In this document: piece by piece, positions 53,017 to 61,458 of the stretch
Position numbering within the stretch: the first letter of the stretch is position 1
How the letters are laid out: each line of letters begins with the position of its first letter
Assembly (NCBI GenBank): GCA_021732785.1
Contig: JAKFUG010000032.1
Coordinates: 1-64,000, forward strand
Length of the DNA: 64,000 bases
Direction of reading: 5' to 3'
Source of the DNA: Planctomycetaceae bacterium
Lineage (GTDB): Bacteria > Planctomycetota > Planctomycetia > Planctomycetales > Planctomycetaceae
Notes under the pieces: model-generated
Seen by the model: the letters and a program-made list of their open reading frames with translations, nothing else
The model's database searches: none
What the model was told of the DNA's origin: nothing
Made by a program: the position numbers and the translations under genes

Positions 53017-53236
53017 CGTCCATTCTCCATTGGTTTCGTGTCGACGAGCGCGGCTGCCATCTTACATTTCAGTATCGGCTGATGCGACTGATTCGCCCCA
53101 AAGATTTGGTTTTATAGTGTTCTCGTGTATATATGGACTGGGGTGTTGCGCAAATCGAGTGCTTGCGAAGTGAATTGTGTCGTGTGATATCATTGCGGCA
53201 TTCCCCCGTTGATTCCTCAATCGAAAGTGATGTCTC

Positions 53237-53599
53237 ATGGCCAATCAGGTGGTGTGGTTCGATGTCCCCTGTGTCGATTTGGACCGGGCGATTGCGTTTT
53301 ATTCCGCGGTGTTGGGACAAAAGGTAGAGAAGGAGACTTTCCCGGGGATGTCGCTCGGCGTGTTGCCGCATGAGGGAAACGATGTCGGCGGATGCCTGGT
53401 GGTTTCGCCGGATGTGAAACCGTCGGCTCACGGAGCCCTGCTCTATTTCAACTGTCAGGGTCGTCTCGATGCCGCTGTCGATGCGGTCGGGAAGAATGGC
53501 GGCACCGTGCTGGAGCCGTCGCATCCGATTGGTCCGCATGGCTTCCGCGCGGTGGTGCTCGACAGCGAAGGGAACCGGATCGCCCTGCATTCCCGTTAA
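53237..53599 (+). CDS. VOC-family (glyoxalase/bleomycin resistance-like) protein
   Basis: This 120-residue protein has two beta-alpha-beta-beta-beta modules of the vicinal oxygen chelate fold: VVWFDVPCVDLDRAIAFYSAVLG at the start and GTVLEPSHPIGPHGFRAVVLDSEGNRIALHS at the end. The typical second-half DPxGN motif appears as DSEGN. Members bind a metal and act on small molecules; many are uncharacterised. It precedes the c-di-AMP riboswitch but should end independently, as the riboswitch starts 100 bases later. Confidence 0.9.
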   Translation: MANQVVWFDVPCVDLDRAIAFYSAVLGQKVEKETFPGMSLGVLPHEGNDVGGCLVVSPDVKPSAHGALLYFNCQGRLDAAVDAVGKNGGTVLEPSHPIGPHGFRAVVLDSEGNRIALHSR

Positions 53600-53946
53600 C
53601 ACCCGTGCGCTCGTTTCTGGTCCACCGGCGAGCTTGGTCTGTCGTCCCTGTTCGCGTACAATCTTTCTTCAGGATCGCAGTTGTCATTTGCCGTCATCAA
53701 GACGGTCGCTGAGTCTGCGGGAAGACCGCAGAACGGGGGAACCACGTCAATTTGGGGCGAATCGGAAGTCATTTCGTAGGGGAGCCCACTCGACCCCGAG
53801 CCCGTCAGCTAACCCCGTAAGCGTTCGAGGCGGAGACGATGAACAACCGAGAGAGTTGAAATCATTCGTCCCGATTGTGGCGGTTTCCAGGCGGAGACCC
53901 ACCTCGTCCGGCGCGCAAATGGTGCGGTTCCGAAAGTTTTCTCGTC
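53600..53946 (+). other. Leader region of KimA-like gene
   Basis: This 347-base space contains the promoter region (about 53600-53700), the riboswitch aptamer (53703-53827) and an expression platform of about 120 bases before the chosen start. No gene was seen in it. Confidence 0.7.
53703..53827 (+). promoter_or_regulatory. Cyclic-di-AMP riboswitch (ydaO-yuaA type)
   Basis: The sequence matches the ydaO-class aptamer in order and wording. P1 pairs 53703-53710 with 53820-53827; a perfect 7-base hairpin (53714-53720 with 53726-53732) follows; then the conserved blocks CGGGGGAACCA, TTGGGGCGAATC, and near the end CCGAGCCCGTCAGCTAACC with CCGTAAGCG. It lies upstream of an APC-type transporter, a frequent partner of this riboswitch, which normally turns expression off when cyclic-di-AMP is high. 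The identification rests on recognised motifs; no covariance search was run. Confidence 0.9.
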
Positions 53947-55725
53947 ATGCTTTCCACGGGCCATCGTCCCCGTCAGCTTCACTGGTATCACGCCGGCCCC
54001 ATGCTCTTCGGCGATTGGGGAACCAGCCGACTGTACGTACTCGGCATCTGCTTTTATCACACGCGGCATGCGTCGATCTGGTTCATGCTGGCGATGTCGC
54101 TGCTGCTCCTCGGAGTTGGCTGGGCGTACTCCGTCGTGTGTCGACTCTACCCCGATGGCGGCGGCGTGTACTCGTCGGCAAAACACCGTTCGCAATTGCT
54201 CGCGGTGGTCGGTGCCCTGCTGCTCTGTGCCGACTACGTGGTAACCGCTTCCCTCTCGGCGCTCGATGCCTTTCATTATCTCGATCTCCCACGGCCCGAA
54301 TTATGGGCGGCGGGCAGCATTGCGATGATTGGCATTGTGAATATCTTTGGACCGACGAAGTCGGGATTTCTGGCGATGGTCGCCGCGATCCTGACGATCC
54401 TCTTCAGTGCATTGGTCGGCGCTGCGGCGCTCCCTTCGATGGCACACGCGGAGATTACGGTTCCCACTGGCAATATTGGGAATTGGTGGTCGCAATTTAC
54501 CGCCATCATTCTGGCCATCTCCGGCGTGGAAGCTGTGGCGAATATGACCGGGATCATGGTGGAACCGGTCGAAAAAACGGCCCGCAAATCGATCTGGCCG
54601 GTGTTGATCGAAATCGTCATCCTCAATCTCGTGCTGACCGCCGCCATGTCGGCCGTGCCCCTGGATGTGCTCGGCGATGGCAACCCGGACCATGCCTATT
54701 CTGCGCACCGGGACGACATGCTGCGGCTGCTCGCGGTGCACTACGTGGGACCAACGTTCGGGGCAATCGCCGCCGTCGTCTTCGCCATGCTGCTATTATC
54801 CGCCGTCAACACCGCCGTGACCGATCTGGTAAGCATCCAATACATGATGGCACGCGACCGCGAATTGCCAGCGTTTGTCTCGAAGTTGAACTCGTACGGC
54901 ATGCCGGCCTGGGCGCTCGTGGTCGGGACGGTGGTCCCCCTCATCACCGTTTTGGTCACGCCCGATGTGGGACATCTCGCCGACTTGTATGCCATCGGCG
55001 TCGTGGGAGCCGTCACGGTGAACTTGGGGACGTGCGCGGTCAGCTTCGATTTGCCCATCAAAAAATGGGAACGGTCTATCATGTCCGTTCTTGCCGTGTT
55101 GATGTTGGGGATTTGGATCACAATTGCCTGGGAGAAGCCGCATGCACTCATGTTTGCGGGGACAATCGTGTTGCTGGGGCTGGGCACGAGGTGGGTCACC
55201 CAACAACGCAAGATGGTGGGGAAAGTCTGGAAAGGGGCCGAACAATTCTGGGCCGTGGTCACCGAACCGACAGCCCCGGTCCCGGCGGAAGTGGTGGAAG
55301 GAAGTTATCAGGCGCAATCCCGGTTCCTCACGGCGACCCGCGGGAATCCAAAACTGTTGAAATTCGCTCTGGAAAACGCCAAAGAGCACAAAGCCGAACT
55401 CTTGATTCTCTTCGTGCGGCAAGTGGCCGTCCCGGTGTTGGGGATGGCATCACAGATCGGTTCCGAATCGGATCCGGAAGCTCAAAAAGCGTTCGCCAAC
55501 GTGAAAGAGTTGGCACAGGCCGAAGGGGTGCCGGTCCGGTTGCTCTATACGGTGACGTCCGACATCCCCGATGCGATTCTGGACTTTTCCGCGACGTTCG
55601 GCGTCGAGCGGGTGATCCTCGGGGCGACGCAGCGTGGTTCGCTGTGGCGCACGATGAAAGGGGACATCATTCATGGTGTCGCACAGCACTTGCCGGAACG
55701 AACGACATTGCTCATCTGCGCATGA
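53947..55725 (+). CDS. KimA-like APC-superfamily transporter with C-terminal USP-like domain
   Basis: From ATG 53947 this is a 592-residue protein; an in-frame TTG at 53875 is an alternative. Residues about 15-430 carry some 11-12 membrane helices of the APC superfamily (GPMLFGDWGTSRLYVLG, ISGVEAVANMTGIMVEP, LSAVNTAVTDLVSIQYMMARDRELPAF). Residues about 450-592 form a cytoplasmic UspA-like domain (ELLILFVRQVAVPVLG ... VERVILGATQRGSLWRTMKGD). In B. subtilis, KimA (YdaO) is a potassium importer under the same riboswitch. Potassium uptake is thus the leading hypothesis; amino acid transport is the alternative. Confidence 0.85.
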   Translation: MLSTGHRPRQLHWYHAGPMLFGDWGTSRLYVLGICFYHTRHASIWFMLAMSLLLLGVGWAYSVVCRLYPDGGGVYSSAKHRSQLLAVVGALLLCADYVVTASLSALDAFHYLDLPRPELWAAGSIAMIGIVNIFGPTKSGFLAMVAAILTILFSALVGAAALPSMAHAEITVPTGNIGNWWSQFTAIILAISGVEAVANMTGIMVEPVEKTARKSIWPVLIEIVILNLVLTAAMSAVPLDVLGDGNPDHAYSAHRDDMLRLLAVHYVGPTFGAIAAVVFAMLLLSAVNTAVTDLVSIQYMMARDRELPAFVSKLNSYGMPAWALVVGTVVPLITVLVTPDVGHLADLYAIGVVGAVTVNLGTCAVSFDLPIKKWERSIMSVLAVLMLGIWITIAWEKPHALMFAGTIVLLGLGTRWVTQQRKMVGKVWKGAEQFWAVVTEPTAPVPAEVVEGSYQAQSRFLTATRGNPKLLKFALENAKEHKAELLILFVRQVAVPVLGMASQIGSESDPEAQKAFANVKELAQAEGVPVRLLYTVTSDIPDAILDFSATFGVERVILGATQRGSLWRTMKGDIIHGVAQHLPERTTLLICA

Positions 55726-55735
55726 TCAAGGAGAA

Positions 55736-55801
55736 ATCCTCGCTTGCGCTTTGCCGATCCCACAGTCACCACTGTGAGATCGGCAAAGCGCAAGCGAGGA
55801 T
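55736..55801. repeat. Perfect 24-bp inverted repeat between convergent genes
   Basis: Arms 55736-55759 and 55778-55801 pair exactly, and an inner pair (55761-55766 with 55771-55776) extends the stem. It lies 10 bases after the KimA-like stop and 10 before the TPR gene stop, so it should terminate both transcripts. The motif AAGCGCAAGCG is shared with the element at 739-800. Confidence 0.9.
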
Positions 55802-55811
55802 CTCAGAAATA

Positions 55812-56237
55812 TCAACCTTTTTTCGGCGGGCGTTTCGTGCGCGACGCCGGTTTATCTTCGATCTGGAAGATCGGAATAAACACGACCTGCAGCTTCGTCC
55901 CCGGCGGCAAGTCAGGAGGCGTGGCATTCGCCGCCGCTTGTTCGGCCAGATCGTTCAGGCCCTGTTCGCGATAGCACTGGCTCAGTCCCCACCAGGCCCG
56001 TTGATTGAACGGCTGCGGGAACAGTTCCGCGGCCCGGTTGAGAGCGGGAATCGCTTCTTCAAACCGGTGTTCCGCTTTCATCGCTTCGCCGAAGAGGAGT
56101 TTTGCAATCCCCTCGAACGGCCCGGCGTCATCCACACGAGACAACTCAGTTAACGCGTATTTTGGCAGGCCGAGTTCCAGAAACCCCTCGGCAGCAGCCA
56201 ACCGACGCACAATCCTGGGAGCGTCATTGGGAATCAT
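55812..56237 (-). CDS. Small TPR-repeat protein
   Basis: This 141-residue protein contains about two TPR-like helical hairpins (residues 20-105): KYALTELSRV, LLFGEAMKAEHRFEEAIPALNRAAELFP, and WWGLSQCYREQGLNDLAEQAAA with the canonical W-G-Y-A spacing. The C-terminus is basic and Pro/Lys-rich, after a possible membrane-contacting stretch VVFIPIFQI. TPRs mediate protein binding; the partner is unknown. It is monocistronic. Confidence 0.8.
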   Translation of the reverse strand: MIPNDAPRIVRRLAAAEGFLELGLPKYALTELSRVDDAGPFEGIAKLLFGEAMKAEHRFEEAIPALNRAAELFPQPFNQRAWWGLSQCYREQGLNDLAEQAAANATPPDLPPGTKLQVVFIPIFQIEDKPASRTKRPPKKG

Positions 56238-56725
56238 GGCAGCCTAACCTTCCTCTTGGTGAGCATTCCATAGACGAGGCAACCAACATGGCAGCGGAGT
56301 GTTGAGCAAGTTTTGCGCCAATTTCGTCGTTGTCCCTTCGCGAATATCGCAGTTGCTCACTCCTCCTCGATTTAAGACGCAAAGGGCCGCCAAACGGTTC
56401 ACGGAATTTCGTTGTCAATTTGACATGTCGTGCAATTTCTTGCCGACATGGTCGTCAATCTTACGTCTGTGACCGATCAATTGTTCGTTCTACAAATGAT
56501 CCTTGCGGATTCGTGGGGGTTCACGAGAATGGGTACCGTGCTGTTGTCGGTACCCTGGGAAAATGACTCGATGGGCTGAACGATTCCCGCCGAGTTTTTC
56601 GCGAACCGGGCAACGAACCTGCCGATTCTGTCGTAAAACACTCGGCAGGCTTCCTGGAAACGACTGAATCACCCCTTCCTAATCCCAACGGCCACCGCCA
56701 CTGCTCCCGAGGAATCGATTCCGCA
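56238..56725. other. Divergent intergenic region with two hairpins
   Basis: This 488-base space is moderately AT-rich. It contains two small perfect hairpins, at 56532-56556 (8-base arms) and 56618-56649 (8-base arms). No gene was accepted. Promoters for the TPR and wecA-like genes are expected here. Confidence 0.5.
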
Positions 56726-57823
56726 ATGGGCTTGTTCGTCCTCGGTTGTCTGCTGCCGGCGTTCTGGGTGTCGTTTCTGGCAACGTGGATGGTGCGCGCG
56801 CTCGCACCACGGTGGGGATTGATCGATAAGCCCGCCGCGCGGAAATTCCATGTCACACCGACACCCTTGGGCGGCGGCATTGGCATCTGGTGCGGTGTTG
56901 CCATTCCGTTAGCGGTCGCACAGGTCGCGTATCTGCTGTTCGGGAAGAATCCGCCGTCGTGGCTTCCCGCGGGGGCGACGGAAATTCTCGACGCCGTTGC
57001 TTACCGGGCACCGCAGTTATGGATTGTCGTCGGTTGCGCGACGGTTCTGGCCATCGTCGGATTAATGGACGATTTCCGGCCGCTGGGTTGGAAGCCGCGG
57101 ATGGTGTTGCAGTTTTTAATGGCAATAGCTGTCGTGATTTCAGGCGTTCGGGCGACCGTGTTCGTGCAAAATCCGTGGATCGGCGGCGGATTATCGGTGT
57201 TGTGGTTCGTTGTGCTCGTGAATTCGTTTAACTTCCTGGACAACATGGATGGATTATCGGGCGGGATTGCCTTAATTGTCAGCGGCGTATTCGCAACGAT
57301 GATGCTCACCGGGGGAAGCGAACCGCGGTGGCTGGTTGCGGGGTTCTTCCTCGTGCTGGCGGGATCGTTGCTCGGATTCCTGTGTCACAACTGGTCGCCC
57401 GCGCGGATTTTCATGGGCGATGCCGGTAGCTATTTCATCGGTTTCAGCATCGCGAGCATGACGGTTCTCGGCACGTTTTACACCAAAGAAGCCACCGATC
57501 GGCATGTGATGCTGGCTCCGTTCTGCGTGCTCGCCATTCCGTTGTACGACATCTGTTCGGTGGTGATTCTCCGCCTCCGCGAAGGGCGCAGCCCGTTTCA
57601 GCCGGACAAACGCCATTTTTCTCACCGCCTCGTGGCGATGGGCCTGCGACCCGTGCATGCCGTATTGACCGTTCACCTCGCCACGTTGACGACGTGTCTG
57701 GGGGGCATCGTTTTGTATTCCGTTCCGACGTGGTCGACATCCATCGCACCACTGGCCATGGTCGCGTGTGTATTGCTGATCATCGCTGTTCTCGAATCCG
57801 CCCCGCGGCAACCGAAAGAATGA
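56726..57823 (+). CDS. Undecaprenyl-phosphate N-acetylglucosaminyl-1-phosphate transferase-like (WecA/MraY family)
   Basis: This 365-residue polytopic enzyme transfers a sugar-1-phosphate to undecaprenyl phosphate, starting glycan assembly. Landmarks are KFHVTPTPLGGGIGIW near residue 40, GLMDDFRPLGWKPRM (catalytic DD), NSFNFLDNMDGLSGG, GDAGSYFIGF and the HFSHRLVAMGL motif typical of the WecA/TagO branch rather than MraY. About 10-11 membrane helices are predicted. The next gene encodes an O-antigen-ligase-like protein, suggesting both act in a surface or exopolysaccharide pathway. Confidence 0.92.
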   Translation: MGLFVLGCLLPAFWVSFLATWMVRALAPRWGLIDKPAARKFHVTPTPLGGGIGIWCGVAIPLAVAQVAYLLFGKNPPSWLPAGATEILDAVAYRAPQLWIVVGCATVLAIVGLMDDFRPLGWKPRMVLQFLMAIAVVISGVRATVFVQNPWIGGGLSVLWFVVLVNSFNFLDNMDGLSGGIALIVSGVFATMMLTGGSEPRWLVAGFFLVLAGSLLGFLCHNWSPARIFMGDAGSYFIGFSIASMTVLGTFYTKEATDRHVMLAPFCVLAIPLYDICSVVILRLREGRSPFQPDKRHFSHRLVAMGLRPVHAVLTVHLATLTTCLGGIVLYSVPTWSTSIAPLAMVACVLLIIAVLESAPRQPKE

Positions 57824-57884
57824 ACTCGTCTTTTTCGCATCGAGAAACGCCCCCGGTTGCGGACTATCGAGGGCTCAATGACGC

Positions 57885-60128
57885 ATGAAATCATCACCCA
57901 CATCGCCGATGTCCGCGCCGGTTTTCACGGCGGTCTTGGGGATGGTGTTCGTGCTGGCGTTGAACCTGCGGTGGTTCATCCCCGCGGAAGATTCTGCGGA
58001 TGGAGCGACCGTGTGGTTGGCCGCGTTCTGGTGCCTTGCCGCGGTTGTGTCCCGGTTCTCTCCGTTTGCCGACGATGCGATCGCACGGCGCTGGACGCGA
58101 GCCGATTGCGCGGTGGCGTTGCTCGCCGGCGGGCATCTGCTGAGTGGCGTGCTCGTGCTGATGCTCGGCGGCAATCGCCACAATGCGGCCATTCTGATCG
58201 CCGAATGGTTGGGCATCGCCGCGGTCTGGTCCATCCTGCGCGATCTTGTCCGCGTTCCTGGGGTGCGGGCGGCGATCTGGCAGTCCACGCTGTTGTCCCT
58301 CACCGTCATTGCCGTCGTTGGTTGCTGGCAGCATTGGGTGGAACTCCCGGCGATGGCGCAGCGTCTCGGTCCCAAGTTCGATGCGGTCCGGGCAGGGAAC
58401 GCCGCCGCCCGGCAGGAACTGTCGCGCCAAGGGGTTCCGCTCACCGATCCCGAATTCACACTGTTTGAGAAACGTTTGCGGGATAGTCGGGAACCCTTTG
58501 CGTTCTTCGCACTGGCGAACACGCTCGGAGGCTTTCTCGCCGCAGGACTCATGTTGGTGATCGGCGATCGACTGCTGGGGGTTTCTGCACCACAGACACC
58601 GACAAGGAATCGAACCCTCTGGCCGCGCGTGCTCGCGGGGATCGCACTCGCCATCTGTTTGTTACTCACGAAAAGTCGCACCGCATTGTTAGCGTTTCTG
58701 CTGATCGCGGGCAGTGTGAGCGCGATCCGCATAATCGGCGCGCGAATCGGCTTTTCGATGTCACGGCGAGTTGTGGGGATGGCTGCAGGGGCGCTTGCGG
58801 TTGTCGTAGTGGTCGGCATCGTTCTTTCCCGGTCGGGAAGCTGGGATCGTGAGGTGTTGACCGAAGCGACAAAATCGCTCAGTTACCGGATTCACTACTG
58901 GGAAGGAACCGCGCGGTTGATTGCCGAGCATCCGCTCCTGGGCGGTGGCCTCGGACAGTTCCGGAATGCTTACCTGCGGGTGAAAGCCCCGGAAGCGAGT
59001 GAAGAAATCGCCGATCCGCACAATTTTTTGCTGGATGTCTGGTTTCACGGCGGGCTTCTCGCCGCGGCGGGAGCGCTCTGGCTTGTCGCAACGGTGCTCA
59101 TGACGAGTTGGAAAGCGGTCCGTGTGGAATCCGAACCGTCCAGCACGACGGCGCTGACCGTCGTGTCTGATCCGTGGTTCTTGCTGATGAGCGCTGTTGC
59201 CCCGTTCGGGGCGTTTTTCGTGCAATACGGAGGATCCGGTTATTGGGATGACCGTCTGCTGGTCGTCGGATCAATCATGATCGTGGCTGTCGGATTGATC
59301 ATTTATGGTCGATTGACGTGGTCTGTTCCCTCACGGGCGACAAGTGGGTTCGCGGCACTCGTCCTCTTCACCCATCTCCTGGGAGCGGGGGGCATTGGTT
59401 ACACCACGGTGATGCAGTTTCTGCTGTTGTGCCTGGCAGGGACATTTTCATTGACCGGAGATTCAGAACCCAAGCGTGCTGTGAATGCCGTCGCGGTCTG
59501 GCTTCCGTGCGTTTTTTTTGGGACGGCATTGCTCGCCGTGTTGACCGTTTGGAGATCCGACGCGCGCAGCTTGGTGGAGGCGGCGGATCAACTCGTCCTG
59601 CACGGCGCTCCCGCGGAAAAAATCCGCGCGGCTTACACCCGAGCGATGCAAGCCGATCCGTGGGATCCCCTGCCCTGCTCGCGACTGGCCGAATTCGAGT
59701 TCCAGCAATGGCAACAAGAACTGCCGTCCCGTAACGGTCATGGTTCAGAAATGCCTTCCCGGCTTGAGGCAGCAGTCACCACGTTCGGGGAGGCCCTTCG
59801 TCGTGACCCCACCAACGGACAATGGGCTTTTCGCCGGGGGACGATGTTGCAGGAGGGGGCGGAACGTTCAAAATCGCCACTGGCGGCAGAACTGGCGGTG
59901 GTTTCTCTGGATCGCGCGGTGAACCTCTATCCCACGAACGCCCAGTGGCAAGCGGCGTTATCCGATGCGGCGGCGTTGGCGGGGATGACGTCGTTGGCCG
60001 AAAAAGCGGCCCGAAAGGCCTTGGCACAGGATGATGTGAACCAACGCTTCGGCCACGTGGAGCGTATTCTGGCTGCGGAGGTGCGGGCGCGTCTGGAAGT
60101 TCGCAGCGAACCTGTCGCCCCGAATTGA
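57885..60128 (+). CDS. O-antigen ligase/polymerase-like membrane protein with TPR-like tail
   Basis: This 747-residue protein has about 12 membrane helices across residues 10-520, with the Wzy_C/WaaL signature region between them (LTKSRTALLAFLLIAG, then HPLLGGGLGQFRNAYLRVKAPEA and ADPHNFLLDVWFHGG). Residues about 530-747 are helical and TPR-like (AYTRAMQADPWDPLPCSRLAEFEF, VSLDRAVNLYPTNAQWQAALSDAAAL). It probably ligates or polymerises lipid-linked glycans. It follows the WecA-like gene with 61 bases between, likely one operon. No glycosyltransferases are nearby. Confidence 0.9.
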   Translation: MKSSPTSPMSAPVFTAVLGMVFVLALNLRWFIPAEDSADGATVWLAAFWCLAAVVSRFSPFADDAIARRWTRADCAVALLAGGHLLSGVLVLMLGGNRHNAAILIAEWLGIAAVWSILRDLVRVPGVRAAIWQSTLLSLTVIAVVGCWQHWVELPAMAQRLGPKFDAVRAGNAAARQELSRQGVPLTDPEFTLFEKRLRDSREPFAFFALANTLGGFLAAGLMLVIGDRLLGVSAPQTPTRNRTLWPRVLAGIALAICLLLTKSRTALLAFLLIAGSVSAIRIIGARIGFSMSRRVVGMAAGALAVVVVVGIVLSRSGSWDREVLTEATKSLSYRIHYWEGTARLIAEHPLLGGGLGQFRNAYLRVKAPEASEEIADPHNFLLDVWFHGGLLAAAGALWLVATVLMTSWKAVRVESEPSSTTALTVVSDPWFLLMSAVAPFGAFFVQYGGSGYWDDRLLVVGSIMIVAVGLIIYGRLTWSVPSRATSGFAALVLFTHLLGAGGIGYTTVMQFLLLCLAGTFSLTGDSEPKRAVNAVAVWLPCVFFGTALLAVLTVWRSDARSLVEAADQLVLHGAPAEKIRAAYTRAMQADPWDPLPCSRLAEFEFQQWQQELPSRNGHGSEMPSRLEAAVTTFGEALRRDPTNGQWAFRRGTMLQEGAERSKSPLAAELAVVSLDRAVNLYPTNAQWQAALSDAAALAGMTSLAEKAARKALAQDDVNQRFGHVERILAAEVRARLEVRSEPVAPN

Positions 60129-60242
60129 TGGCCGCCTCCGGTCCTCCAGACTAGGGCGATTGCGGGTGGTTTTGTATCCTGAGCCATCCCGACGAAATTC
60201 GTTCCGGCCGGTGAAGTCGATTTTTTGAGATTGAGTGGACGC

Positions 60243-61397
60243 ATGAAAACCAGTGGCATTGTCGTGACGGTCTTTTTGGGGATCCTCGCCCTCGGGCTGA
60301 CGGTCTGGATCGGAAAGTATCAGGCTAAGTCGGAAGTCCTGATTCCCCAGACGGGCACGAATCTTCCTCCCGATCCCGGCCCGGAGGTCTCCAAAACGGG
60401 CCCGCATCCGAAAGCGGTCACGGAAGGGACGGAGCACAACTTCGGCATCATGGCGCTGGGACAGAAAGGCGAATACCGCTTCACGATCAAGAATGAGGGG
60501 CAGGCCGATTTGAAGATGATGGCCCGCAAGGAAGACGCGACCTGCCAGTGTACGCTTGGCGAACTCGAAGACGGCGACACCATTCCCCCCGGTGAATCGC
60601 GCAACGTGACGTTGAAGTGGGAGATCAAAGTCATGGTGGAGACGTTTCGACATTCCGCTAAAGTCCGGACGAACGATCCCGAAAATCGCTTGATTGATTT
60701 CGTCGTGACCGGCCGTGTTGATCAACGCTTCAGCCTCACTCCCGGAATGATGTGGGAAGTTGGCGACCTTTCGCAGACCGAACCGACAACGGTGAAGGGG
60801 ATGGTCTTTTCCCGGGCGATTGACAAATTCGAGATTTCTTCGGTCAAGACATCCAATCCAAATCTCACCGTGACTTATCTGCCCATGTCGGCCGAGTTGC
60901 TGGCCGAGAAAGGGGCCAAGAGCGGTTACGAGGTCCAGGCGGTCATCGCCGCCGCGCCGCCCATCGGGCCGTATGCGGAGTCGTTCGCGCTGGTCACAGA
61001 CGACGAAATCAGCAAGCAAATCGAAATCCGGCTGCAAGGGCATCATGCCGGCCCCATTGAATTTCTGGGACCGGCGTACCGCAAAGAGTCGAGTCTGGTC
61101 GCATTTGGCGAGTTCAAAGCCAGCGACGGTAAGGAAGTCACGCTCTCCTTATTCGTCCGTAATTTCGATCAGGATCTGGAATTGCTGGCGGTCGAGCCAC
61201 CCTCGGAGCGGGTCAAATTTGAACTGCTCAAAGATTCAAAAGTCATCGGCAAAACACGGCGGTACCAGCTCAAAGTGAAAGTGCTACCCGGCCCGCCAAT
61301 CGACCTGGTCGCGGGGCCTCCGCTGAAATTTGAGCTGAAACTGAATCATCCGGAGGCCGCTTCCGTGGTACTGAGTATTCGGATGCTGGCGATCTAG
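60243..61397 (+). CDS. DUF1573 protein, membrane-anchored
   Basis: From ATG 60243 the protein is 384 residues. A membrane anchor or signal (VVTVFLGILALGLTVWIG) precedes a DUF1573 Ig-like domain (HNFGIMALGQKGEYRFTIKNEGQADLKM, then CQCTLGELEDGDTIPPGESRNVTLKWE). A second, weaker copy follows near LRGHHAG-type sequence at about residue 260-350. The family is common in planctomycetes and Bacteroidetes with no proven function. The stop is 61 bases before the GTG of the cytochrome gene, suggesting an operon. Confidence 0.88.
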   Translation: MKTSGIVVTVFLGILALGLTVWIGKYQAKSEVLIPQTGTNLPPDPGPEVSKTGPHPKAVTEGTEHNFGIMALGQKGEYRFTIKNEGQADLKMMARKEDATCQCTLGELEDGDTIPPGESRNVTLKWEIKVMVETFRHSAKVRTNDPENRLIDFVVTGRVDQRFSLTPGMMWEVGDLSQTEPTTVKGMVFSRAIDKFEISSVKTSNPNLTVTYLPMSAELLAEKGAKSGYEVQAVIAAAPPIGPYAESFALVTDDEISKQIEIRLQGHHAGPIEFLGPAYRKESSLVAFGEFKASDGKEVTLSLFVRNFDQDLELLAVEPPSERVKFELLKDSKVIGKTRRYQLKVKVLPGPPIDLVAGPPLKFELKLNHPEAASVVLSIRMLAI

Positions 61398-61458
61398 AAT
61401 GAACGATCGTCGACGGTCCCGCGGAATGCCATTCGAAAAACATCACCAGGGAGGGGTT

